Of a stretch of DNA of 23,088 bases, positions 1 to 7,200 are shown one piece after another. Origin of the DNA: an uncultured Collinsella sp. (GTDB lineage Bacteria > Actinomycetota > Coriobacteriia > Coriobacteriales > Coriobacteriaceae). The translations under genes and the position numbers were made by a program. The stretch spans positions 1 through 23,088 of the forward strand of contig CABTZM010000007.1 in the NCBI GenBank assembly GCA_902489295.1, in the 5' to 3' direction. Each line of letters begins with the position of its first letter. Position 1 is the stretch's first letter. The notes under the pieces were generated by a model that saw only the letters and a list, made by a program, of their open reading frames with translations, searched no databases and was not told the origin of the DNA.

Positions 1-1054
1 CGCGGTAGAGAACGACTGCCTGGCCGGGGGCGATGGCTCGCGGCGGCTCGTCAAAGGTCAGCAACATTTGCCCGTCTTCGCCGCGCGTAAGGATCGCTGC
101 CTGGTCTTTCTGTCGGTAGCGGTACTTGGCGCCCACGCGGATGCCGCCGGCATCCAGCTCGGCTTCCATGTGGTCGGCAGGGGCGCTCCAAATCCAGTCG
201 TTGGCCGTGAGCGCCGTGGCCGTCAGGTCCTCGGCCTCGCCCAGATGCACGGTGTTGTTAGCGGCGTCGACGCCCGTCACATACACAGGATGCGCCATCG
301 CGACGCCCAGGCCTTTGCGCTGGCCGATGGTGTAGCGCAGCGCGCCGTTGTGGCGCCCGACCACGCTGCCGTCGCGCCACACAATGTCGCCCGGTGCAGC
401 GGGATGTCCGCAGCGGCGCTCGATATAGCCCGCGTAGTTACCGTCTGGAATAAAGCAGATATCCTCGCTTTCGGCCTTCTGGGCGTTGATGAAGCCCTGC
501 TCGGCGGCAATCCGGCGCACGTCGCGCTCCTTGTTCAGACCCGCCAGCGGAAAAATCGTGCGCGCCAGACGCTCCTGCGTAAGCGAATACAAAAAGTAAC
601 TCTGGTCCTTTTTGGGGTCCTCGCCGCGATGCAGCTGCCAGGTGCCGTCTGCCGCCTGGCTTGTTTTGGCGTAATGGCCCGTGGCGATGTAGTCGCAGCC
701 CATGTCCAGCGCTGCATCGAGCAGCGCGCCAAACTTAATGTGGCGGTTGCAGATAATGCACGGATTGGGCGTCAGCCCCTCCTGGTAGGCGTTCATAAAA
801 CGCTCGACAACGTTGCGGTCGAAGGTTTGCTGCAAGTCGAGCACGTGATGGGGTATCCCCAGGCGCTCGGCGACGGCCTTTGCATCGGCGATGTCGCGGT
901 CGACCTTACTCATGCCCGTGGTGGGATCGGGCGCGGGGCAGGTGAGGCGCATGGTGGCACCGACACATTCGTAACCCTGACTTTTGAGCAGATACGCGGT
1001 CACGCTGGAATCGACGCCGCCGCTCATGGCGACGAGCACGCGCTTGTTGTGCAT
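1..1054 (-). CDS. mnmA: tRNA-specific 2-thiouridylase MnmA (C-terminus cut by window edge)
   Basis: MnmA activates U34 of tRNA-Lys, -Glu and -Gln with ATP and inserts sulfur delivered as persulfide from a cysteine desulfurase, giving 2-thiouridine in the cytoplasm. 351 codons are visible, close to the usual 360-370, so only the last few residues are missing. The N-terminal PP-loop SGGVDS lies at residues 11-16. The catalytic cysteine is C99 in the NPCIICN motif, and its disulfide partner is C200 in SEDICFIPDG, matching the E. coli pair C102/C199. The ATG at 1052-1054 is chosen because MHNKRVLVAMSGG has the expected spacing before the PP-loop and AAGGAG lies just upstream (1063-1068). No cysteine desulfurase gene is in the window, so the sulfur donor must be encoded elsewhere. 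The gene lies downstream of cysK on the same strand but is separated from it by a terminator. Confidence 0.96.
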   Translation of the reverse strand, partial: MHNKRVLVAMSGGVDSSVTAYLLKSQGYECVGATMRLTCPAPDPTTGMSKVDRDIADAKAVAERLGIPHHVLDLQQTFDRNVVERFMNAYQEGLTPNPCIICNRHIKFGALLDAALDMGCDYIATGHYAKTSQAADGTWQLHRGEDPKKDQSYFLYSLTQERLARTIFPLAGLNKERDVRRIAAEQGFINAQKAESEDICFIPDGNYAGYIERRCGHPAAPGDIVWRDGSVVGRHNGALRYTIGQRKGLGVAMAHPVYVTGVDAANNTVHLGEAEDLTATALTANDWIWSAPADHMEAELDAGGIRVGAKYRYRQKDQAAILTRGEDGQMLLTFDEPPRAIAPGQAVVLYR

Positions 1055-1082
1055 GGGGAGGTTCTCCTTGGTGGCATGTGGC

Positions 1083-1122
1083 CAAAAAAGAAAAGCGGCG
1101 CGGGAGGCTGGTTCCGCGCCGC
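1083..1122 (-). terminator. Rho-independent terminator after cysK
   Basis: Perfect 9-bp arms GCGGCGCGG and CCGCGCCGC (1095-1103 and 1114-1122) enclose a 10-base loop. On the minus strand they are followed by TTTTCTTTTTT. The terminator ends about 29 bases before the mnmA start codon, so mnmA needs its own promoter or read-through. Confidence 0.85.
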
Positions 1123-1126
1123 AGAC

Positions 1127-1132
1127 ATTGTA
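1127..1132 (-). promoter_or_regulatory. Probable extended -10 element for mnmA
   Basis: Read on the minus strand this is TGC-TACAAT, an extended -10 hexamer. No good -35 is seen at 16-18 bases. The predicted start near 1120 falls inside the first arm of the cysK terminator hairpin, so an mnmA transcript would carry only part of that stem. Confidence 0.5.
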
Positions 1133-1140
1133 GCAAGTTC

Positions 1141-1160
1141 GGGCGTCCTGTGGGACACCC
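1141..1160 (-). repeat. Short inverted repeat in the cysK 3' region
   Basis: Eight-base arms (1141-1148 and 1153-1160) surround a 4-base loop. The pairing is perfect except for one G-U wobble when read as minus-strand RNA. It lies just upstream of the mnmA -10 and could be an mRNA hairpin or a protein site. There is no T-tract, so it is not itself a terminator. Confidence 0.4.
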
Positions 1161-1213
1161 TGTTGGGATGAGCTCAGGCTGCCAGAAGAGAGGGGAGACC
1201 GGCGTGCCTTGGA

Positions 1214-1230
1214 CTCGTTCTAAGAACGAG
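1214..1230. repeat. 17-bp palindrome just after the cysK stop codon
   Basis: CTCGTTCT-A-AGAACGAG is a perfect 8-bp inverted repeat with a single central base, four bases beyond the cysK stop. The one-base spacer makes an RNA hairpin poor but suits a dimeric DNA-binding protein. Its function is unknown. Confidence 0.45.
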
Positions 1231-1234
1231 AGCT

Positions 1235-2173
1235 CTAGTCCTGGAAGAGTGCCGTGGACAGGTAGCGCTCGCCGGTGTCGGCGAGCAGCGCCACGATGGT
1301 CTTGCCCTCGTTCTCGGGGCGCTTGGCCAGCTGCAGTGCGGCCCACACGGCGGCGCCGGACGAAATGCCCACGAGCACGCCCTCCTTGTGGCCCACGGCG
1401 CGGCCGGTGGCAAAGGCGTCGTCGTTCTCGACGGGGATGATCTCGTCGTAGACCTGGGTGTCGAGGACGTCGGGCACAAAGCCGGCACCGATACCCTGGA
1501 TCTTGTGCGGGCCGGCCTGGCCCTTGGAGAGCACCGGGGAGGTGGCGGGCTCGACGGCGACGACCTGAATCTGGGGGTTCTGCTCCTTGAGGAACTCGCC
1601 CACGCCGGTCACGGTGCCGCCGGTGCCAACGCCGGCGACGAAGATGTCGACCTTGCCGTCGGTGTCATCCCAGATCTCGGGGCCGGTCGTGGCCTTGTGG
1701 ATGGCGGGGTTGGCGGGGTTCACAAACTGGCCGGCGATGATGCTGTTGGGGGTCTCCTTCTGCAGCTCTTCGGCCTTGGCGATAGCGCCCTTCATGCCTT
1801 TGGAGCCGTCGGTGAGCACGAGCTGTGCGCCGTATGCCTGCATAAGCTTGCGGCGCTCGACGGACATGGTCTCTGGCATGGTGATGATCACCTTGTAGCC
1901 GCGAGCCGCCGCCACCGAGGCGATGCCGACGCCGGTGTTGCCGCTCGTGGGCTCGATGATGGTGTAGTCGCCGCCACGCACGAGCTTGCCGGCCTTCTCG
2001 GCCTCGTCAATCATGTTCTTGGCGACGCGGTCTTTAACGGACCCGGCGGGGTTGAAGTATTCCAGTTTGACGAGCACGCGGGCCTTGAGGTCCTCGTCGG
2101 CCTCGAAGTGGGTGAGCTCCAGAAGCGGGGTGTGGCCGATAAGCTGATCGATGGACGTGTAAACATTGCTCAT
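1235..2173 (-). CDS. cysK: Cysteine synthase A (O-acetylserine sulfhydrylase)
   Basis: A PLP enzyme that makes cysteine from O-acetylserine and sulfide, the last step of cysteine synthesis. The product has 312 residues, the normal length for CysK. The PLP-binding lysine is K47 in PAGSVKDR. The substrate loop TSGNTG is at residues 76-81, the phosphate-binding GTGGTVTG segment is in the second half, and GISSGAA lies near the C-terminus. The ATG at 2171-2173 is preceded by GGAGGT at 2179-2184. The gene diverges from an Rrf2-family regulator, and cysK is a classic target of the CymR/IscR branch of that family, so local control by the neighbour is likely. A cystathionine beta-synthase-like paralogue is less likely because there is no extra N-terminal haem region or C-terminal CBS domain. 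Confidence 0.96.
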   Translation of the reverse strand: MSNVYTSIDQLIGHTPLLELTHFEADEDLKARVLVKLEYFNPAGSVKDRVAKNMIDEAEKAGKLVRGGDYTIIEPTSGNTGVGIASVAAARGYKVIITMPETMSVERRKLMQAYGAQLVLTDGSKGMKGAIAKAEELQKETPNSIIAGQFVNPANPAIHKATTGPEIWDDTDGKVDIFVAGVGTGGTVTGVGEFLKEQNPQIQVVAVEPATSPVLSKGQAGPHKIQGIGAGFVPDVLDTQVYDEIIPVENDDAFATGRAVGHKEGVLVGISSGAAVWAALQLAKRPENEGKTIVALLADTGERYLSTALFQD

Positions 2174-2278
2174 GGTGAACCTCCAAAGTGTTCAAATGAC
2201 TGGATACCGTGTGGTTTTACGGTGTGTGTAGCAGCGAAACCCACAAACCTTATAGGTTGTTCGTTTTGCTGTTGGGAA

Positions 2279-2307
2279 GCATACTAGACACTAAAGCCTA
2301 GTAATGC
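2279..2307. promoter_or_regulatory. Imperfect palindrome over the cysK promoter, candidate operator
   Basis: GCATACTAG (2279-2287) and CTAGTAATGC (2298-2307) are inverted copies, apart from one inserted A, around a 10-base spacer. The site covers the predicted -10 and spacer of cysK and lies between cysK and the divergent Rrf2-type regulator, so binding there could repress cysK. Assignment to that regulator is an inference from position. Confidence 0.45.
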
Positions 2308-2309
2308 AA
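2281..2309 (-). promoter_or_regulatory. Predicted cysK promoter
   Basis: On the minus strand TTGCAT (2304-2309) is followed after exactly 17 bases by TAGTAT (2281-2286). The -35 matches only at TTG, while the -10 is good. This would give a leader of about 100 bases before the cysK ATG. Confidence 0.5.
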
Positions 2310-2362
2310 TAGGAAATAGGAGTTTATTGCAAGTTGATTAACCATCTTGACCGGAACGGGTA

Positions 2363-2390
2363 TTTTCAAAGCCAATTTTTCGGCTAGAAT
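2363..2390 (+). promoter_or_regulatory. Predicted promoter of the Rrf2-family gene
   Basis: TTTTCA (2363-2368), a 16-base spacer and TAGAAT (2385-2390) lie about 37 bases before the ATG at 2427. The -35 is a four-of-six match and the -10 five-of-six. Confidence 0.45.
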
Positions 2391-2426
2391 TTCAACGAAC
2401 TAAAAGACCGAAAGGCAGCACTATAT

Positions 2427-2855
2427 ATGTTGGTTTCTACTAAGGGCAGATATGCCCTGCGCGTTATGGTCGATCTGGCCGAGCACCAAGCGGCCGGTCG
2501 CATCCCGCTTAAAGAGATTGCGGCACGTCAGGGTATTTCGGAGAAGTACCTCGAGAATATTCTGGCGACGCTCGTGCGCGCCAATATGCTCTCGGGCATG
2601 CGCGGCAAGGGCGGCGGCTATGTGCTCACACGCCCGCCCGAGCAGTACACGGTGGGCGAGATCTTGCGCCTGACCGAGGGCAGCCTGGCGCCGGTCGCCT
2701 GTCTGGATGGCGACTGCAAGGGTTGCTCGCGATCTGATGAGTGCCCCACGCTCGACGTGTGGAAGAATCTGGACAAGCTCATCAACGACTTCCTCGACGG
2801 CGTGACGCTCGATGCGCTCGTCGCCCCCAACGACGGCTACGACTACGTCATCTAA
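2427..2855 (+). CDS. Rrf2-family transcriptional regulator with cysteine cluster (IscR/CymR type)
   Basis: A small dimeric DNA-binding regulator of 142 residues. The start MLVSTKGRYALRVMVDLA is the family signature, followed by a winged helix-turn-helix (about residues 26-70) containing ISEKYLENIL and RGKGGGY. After the wing lie four cysteines, C92, C97, C100 and C106, where IscR carries its Fe-S ligands (C92, C98, C104). An iron-sulfur sensor is therefore plausible, although the spacing differs. CymR-type members instead sense cysteine status through partner CysK, and the divergent cysK here fits that biology. It therefore cannot be named IscR or CymR from sequence alone. The ribosome site is weak (AAAGG, 2411-2415). 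The gene ends well before a bidirectional terminator. Confidence 0.92.
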   Translation: MLVSTKGRYALRVMVDLAEHQAAGRIPLKEIAARQGISEKYLENILATLVRANMLSGMRGKGGGYVLTRPPEQYTVGEILRLTEGSLAPVACLDGDCKGCSRSDECPTLDVWKNLDKLINDFLDGVTLDALVAPNDGYDYVI

Positions 2856-2862
2856 CCCACAC

Positions 2863-2893
2863 CTGCCATGTGGGGACAGGGTGGAAATGGCAG
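2863..2893. repeat. Short inverted repeat with G-rich core downstream of the regulator gene
   Basis: CTGCCAT (2863-2869) and ATGGCAG (2887-2893) flank a 17-base G-rich spacer that contains GGGGACAGGGTGGAA. That core resembles the arms of the larger palindromes at 4043 and 11002, so this may be a degenerate or half copy of the same repeat class. Confidence 0.35.
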
Positions 2894-2924
2894 ATTCTCT
2901 CGCCCTTTGAGACTTGGCAAATAA

Positions 2925-2964
2925 GAAGGCCGCCCATTTTTTTGCGATGGGCGGCCTTCGTTTT
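2925..2964. terminator. Strong bidirectional terminator between convergent genes
   Basis: A perfect 13-bp stem (2925-2937 with 2947-2959) has a 9-base loop. On the plus strand it is followed by GTTTT. On the minus strand it is followed by TTATTTG. It separates the plus-strand Rrf2 gene from the minus-strand membrane protein gene. Confidence 0.85.
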
Positions 2965-2999
2965 GGGCTGTTGAGACGGGCGCGGCCGGAATGGCCGTT

Positions 3000-3365
3000 T
3001 TAGCCCTCGGCGATGCTGTCGAGGATGCTGCGCATGATGGATACCAGGATGCTGCCCATAAAGGCCGATCCAAAGCTGGCGATGGAGATACCCGCGCCCA
3101 GCAGATTGACCGACAGGTAGCTGGCCAGCTCGAGCATAAAGCTGTTGACTACGAGCTGAAAAATACCCAGCGTAATGATCGTGAGCGGCAGCGAGATAAC
3201 CGTCAGGAACGGCTTGACGAGCGAATCGACGATGTTCAGGAACAGTCCCACGAAGGCGAAACAGACCCAGGCCTCGGCAAAACCGAAGGGCTGGATGCCG
3301 GGGACGAGGAACGTGGCAATCGCGATGGCGATCGAGGTAAAGAGCCAGTTAAGCATAAAGCGCAT
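3000..3365 (-). CDS. Four-helix membrane protein, phage holin family 4 / YvlD-like
   Basis: A 121-residue, almost wholly hydrophobic protein with about four membrane segments (roughly residues 4-22, 30-48, 52-80 and 93-113). The central motif NIVDSLVKPFLTVISLPLT followed by LGIFQLVVNSFML is characteristic of the actinobacterial/Firmicute phage-holin IV superfamily (YvlD). The family is named by homology, its members are mostly ordinary chromosomal genes, and their role is unclear. Nothing phage-like surrounds it here. The ATG at 3363-3365 has AAAGGA upstream on the minus strand. It is a single gene, convergent with the Rrf2 gene. Confidence 0.85.
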   Translation of the reverse strand: MRFMLNWLFTSIAIAIATFLVPGIQPFGFAEAWVCFAFVGLFLNIVDSLVKPFLTVISLPLTIITLGIFQLVVNSFMLELASYLSVNLLGAGISIASFGSAFMGSILVSIMRSILDSIAEG

Positions 3366-3689
3366 GGTGTGAATCCTTTCTTGCGCAGGGTGCGTCGGTG
3401 TCGCGTGAAGCGGTTTGCTGCGGCAGCTTGGACGGCCGCTCGGGTGTGCCGCCTTGTTCGGCCGCCCATTGTCTCAGATATTCGTGGAGCTTACGTGCGC
3501 ATTCGGTTTCAAAACGGCGTTCGTCCTAGAAAATGCGCCGCTGGCAGAGAGTTTTGTCGCTTTAGTTTGGTGGTGTGCTAAACTGCTACGGGCAAAAGCC
3601 ACACGCGTTGCCCTATTGCATAGAACGGGCGAACGATGCCCGATGTCAGTATCAACTTCGATGCCTTTTGGCGGGTTTGGCGGTGATCG
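3366..3689. other. Gene-free intergenic region between divergent genes
   Basis: 324 bases with no convincing coding frame. It should contain the promoter of the minus-strand membrane gene (none clearly recognised) and that of the YerC-like gene. For the latter, TTGTCG (3554-3559), a 19-base spacer and TGC-TAAACT (extended -10 hexamer 3579-3584) is the best candidate, giving a leader of about 100 bases. The leader contains a small hairpin CGGGC-7-GCCCG (3626-3642). Confidence 0.55.
3554..3584 (+). promoter_or_regulatory. Candidate promoter for the YerC-like gene
   Basis: TTGTCG and TAAACT are separated by 19 bases. The long spacer is partly offset by the TGC extension before the -10. Confidence 0.35.
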
Positions 3690-3989
3690 ATGAATATCGA
3701 GAACATGTTTGACAAGCCTGATGTCAAGCAGCTGGTCCACGCATTTAGTCTTTTGGATGACGAGAAGGATATCCAAGCGTTTTTGACCGATATCTGCACG
3801 CCGCGCGAGATCTGCGATCTATCGCAGCGTCTGCAGGTTGCGCGTTATCTGGATGAGGGCGAGCCTTATGTTGAGGTTCAGGCCCGCACCGGCGCTTCGT
3901 CCACTACGGTGAGCCGCGTTTCAAAGGCGCTCAACGGCGAGTACGGCGGCTATCGCAAGATCCTCATCAAACTGGAGGATGGCGAGTAG
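3690..3989 (+). CDS. YerC/YecD-family TrpR-like DNA-binding protein
   Basis: A 99-residue protein of the Trp repressor superfamily. It is all helical, with the helix-turn-helix at about residues 57-85 (EVQARTGASSTTVSRVSKAL) preceded by the family motif TPREICDLSQRLQVARYL. The YerC/YecD branch lacks a firmly known effector, and binding of tryptophan should not be assumed. The ATG at 3690 is the first start after an in-frame stop at 3684-3686. No good ribosome site precedes it, so translation may be weak or use an unusual initiation context. The gene stands alone and is closed by a strong terminator. Confidence 0.92.
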   Translation: MNIENMFDKPDVKQLVHAFSLLDDEKDIQAFLTDICTPREICDLSQRLQVARYLDEGEPYVEVQARTGASSTTVSRVSKALNGEYGGYRKILIKLEDGE

Positions 3990-4016
3990 GCCAGCGGCAA
4001 CAAACGAATTGCGCAG

Positions 4017-4042
4017 AACCGTCCCTTCGGGGGCGGTTTTTT
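4017..4042 (+). terminator. Rho-independent terminator with UUCG loop
   Basis: AACCGTCCC (4017-4025), TTCG (4026-4029) and GGGGCGGTT (4030-4038) form a 9-bp stem with one G-U pair and the very stable UUCG tetraloop, continuing into a T-run ending at 4042. It ends the YerC-like gene. Confidence 0.9.
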
Positions 4043-4125
4043 GATCCTTTGGGGACGGAGGAAAACGGATCACTGGGTTAGACTGACCTCCTCGGTGATC
4101 CATTTTCCTCCGTCTCTAAGGGGTC
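4043..4125. repeat. Large intergenic palindrome (31-bp arms, 21-base loop)
   Basis: Arms at 4043-4073 and 4095-4125 are inverted copies with 26 of 31 positions identical. Read as plus-strand RNA, four of the five differences become G-U pairs and only one is a true mismatch. It begins directly after the T-run of the preceding terminator, has no T-run of its own, and ends 85 bases before addB. It looks like a REP- or MITE-type intergenic element rather than a gene-specific terminator. Copy number cannot be judged from this window. Confidence 0.7.
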
Positions 4126-4210
4126 AAATCTGTTGGCGTGGGGCAAATTTGTCCGCGCGGGCGGGTAGGATGGAAACATTGAATATTGCGAACGGTTTGA
4201 GTGGAGGACC

Positions 4211-7200
4211 ATGCCTGTTCGAATCTATACCACCAACGCCGGCGCGGATTTGAGCGATGCCGAGGCGGCGCTGCTTGCCGACCTTATTGCCCGCCACGGG
4301 CGTGCCGTGCTGCTGGCGCCAACGTTTGCCGAGCTCGACCTGTGCCGTCATGATGCGGCGGAAGCCGGCGTTTCGCTGGGTATTGACTACAAGACGACTA
4401 CATCGTGGCTTCGCTCGCTTTGGGAGCTTTTGGGCGACGGGCGCGGTTTCGTCGACAACCTGCAGCGCCAGATGCTGTTTTCGGACATGGTAGCGCGCCT
4501 CGACGACGCCGACCTGCAGCCGCTTTCGCGCAGCCAGGGCACGGTGCGTATGCTCGCGCGTATGGCTCGCGATGTGCTGCCGGGTGTGGCAGGGACAGGC
4601 ACCGAGCGTTGCTGCGACAACGTTTGCAAGCCCAAGCCCAAAAGCGACGCCGAGGCTCGCGTGTTTGAACTTTTGTGCGCCTATGCGCGCGGTTTGGACC
4701 GTCGAGATATGGTCGAGCCCTGCGAGGCGGCTGACATTATGGCCGGCGCTTTGGCCGACAACCTGCCGGGGTGCGCCCGCGCCGTTTGCGTGCGCGGCGT
4801 CACGTCATTTACGTATAGCCTGCTCGAGCTGCTGTCCGCCGTGGCAAACAACGGGGGAGAGGTTGTCGTGCTGCTTGCTTGCGAGCAAGCGGCGATGCGC
4901 GAGGAGCTTGCCGCGGCATTTGATGTCCGCGGTGTGCTGTTTGAGATCGCGCCGCTGGGGGAGGGCGCCGCCGCGCCCCAGACTGCCTCCAAGTCCGCTG
5001 CTCAGCCTGCCTTTATTGAGGTCGCCGGCCCCCATGCCCGTGCCCATGCTTATGCGGACGTCATCGATAAGTTGGTGAAAGCGCACAAGGAGTCCAAGGA
5101 CGATAAAGCTGCTGCAACACCCGCCGACCCCGTACGCGTGCTCGTTGTTTCTGCCCGGGCACCCCAGCTGTTCGGCGAGCTTGCCGCTCGTTTGGCGGCG
5201 CGCCACGTTGCTGCCGAGACGGCCGAGTTCACGGCGTTTTCCCAATCCATTGCGGGCAGGCAGTTCACGGCGCTCGCCAACCTGATCGAGCGTATGAAGG
5301 CCGCCGACGAAGGGGCAGCTTCTAAGACTGAGTGGTGGCCCGCTCCGGAGCTTACCGACTGGATTTACAGCCCGCTTTCGGGTGCCGACGCCGCCAGCGC
5401 GCGCACGTTCGACAAGAATATGCGACTGTCGCGCAGCAAGACCACTGCGGGCGTCAAGAGCCTGCTGCAGAGCGTGCAGGGCCAGGTGAGGGGCGCGCGT
5501 AAAGCGGCGAGCGACGAGAACTGGTTTAAGAACGTGCCGTGCGTGATCTCGGACGTGTTCCAGGCGCTGTGGCGCGACAAACCCGTGACGGCGCTCAAGG
5601 CCATGCTTGCCGTTGCCGAGGCACTGCCCGATCGCGCACTTGGCGGTCTCGACGGTCAGGCCCGTCGCCAGGCGGAGGTGGCCCTGCTGCGCCACGTCAT
5701 CGACATCCTTATGAATGGCGCCCGTGCGCTCGACGTGTCGCAGGCCGCGACCGTGCCCGTGCTCGATGACATTCGAACCAAGGTGGACAAGCGTAGCGCC
5801 GCCTACGATTACGAGACCTACGAGGTTGACCGTGCGCCACGCGCCCAGGTTCGCTTTGCTTCGCTTGCCGATGCGGCGGCTCTGCGCCCCGGCAGCTACG
5901 ATGCCGTGCTGTTTGCCGACGTCGACCTGGACAGTTATCCGCTCTCACATGAGGAGGGCCCGCTGGCAACGCTGACGGCAGAGTTAGATCGCAGCGGTGT
6001 GACGCTTGAGCCTGCCGCCTTGTTGCGCGTGCGCTTTGGCCGCGCGATGCAGGCCGCGCGCGGTCCGGTTGCGCTTGCCCGCGTGACGCACGATCGCCAG
6101 GCGCGCGAGTGCTACCCGGCTGCCGTGTGGACCGAGTTGCGGGCGCATGCCGAGGCCGCTAACGATGCTAAGGCCGCTGACGCCGACAAGGCCGCTGACG
6201 ACGCTAAGGCCGTTGGCGCCGACAAGGCGAAGTGCGTGGGTGAGGGCGATATCGTAAGGGACTTCGATCCCGCGGCAGGCGAAGGTCTTAGGCGCGAGCG
6301 CGTGACCTGCGAAGCTCCTCAGCATCTGAGCGATGAAGCCATTCCGTATCTGGTCCTGCGCCGTCGCGATGGCGAGGGCGAGGATGCGCCGCTGGTGCCG
6401 CGCCTGACGTCTGCCTCGCAGATCGAGGCCTATTCGACCTGCCCGCTGTGCTGGTTCGTCTCGTATCGCGTCAAACCCCAGTCGATCGACGCCGGCTTTG
6501 GCAACATGGAGAAGGGCAACTTTGTCCATGACGTGCTGGAGCACTTGCATGCCCGTCTGCCCCAGGAGGGCATGGAGCGCGTGACGCCCGAGAACCTGCC
6601 ACGTGCTCAGGAGCTGCTGCACGAGGTCTTTGCCGAGACCCTGGCCGAGCACGCCGGCAAGCGCGGTACCGAGGGCCCGCTGGTGCCGCTCTCTCCAGTG
6701 GAGGAGCGCCAAGTGGCCGAGATTTTGCCGCAGCTGGAGGGCGTGCTTGCCTATGAAGCCGAGGCGCTCGCGCCCTTCGCGCCGCGCTACCTGGAGTTTG
6801 CGTTCAACGAGCTCCAGGTCGAGTATGCCGGCTGGCCGCTTGGCGGGCGCATCGACCGCGTGGACGTGGACGCCGAGAATCGCGCCGTGGTAATCGACTA
6901 CAAGCATCGCACGGGTGTCGAGGAGTTTAAGCTCGCCGACCCCACGGTGCGCGACGAGGAGTCGGGCGAGGCCCCCATCGACGACCCGCGCTGGCTGCCG
7001 CCCCATACCCAGACACTCATCTACGCGCAGGCCATGCGTCGGGCGCTGGATCTGGATACCCGCGCCGCGCTCTATTTTTCGACCAAGGGCGGCAAGCCCG
7101 CGCTGCGCGGTGCGGCGAGCGCCGAGTTGCTTGAGGAAGAGCGCGGCGACGGCCGCATCCCAGGCCTTAAGAAGGGCTTTCCCGGCGAGGGCGGCAACAT

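Noticed and set aside
68..1171. 367-codon plus-strand open frame opposite mnmA
   Set aside because: mnmA on the minus strand has its P-loop and both catalytic cysteines. The opposite frame has no family features.
1214..1230. LexA box after cysK
   Set aside because: The half-sites have the opposite polarity (GTTC..GAAC with a 3-base gap in the centre) from GAAC-4-GTTC.
3000..3365. Prophage remnant because of a holin-family gene
   Set aside because: The family is chromosomal in many bacteria, and no lysin, integrase, capsid or attachment-site repeats are nearby.
4166..4181. TAGGAT followed by GGAAACATTG upstream of addB, the latter 10-mer also seen near 21085
   Set aside because: No acceptable -35, and a single shared 10-base word is weak evidence of common regulation.
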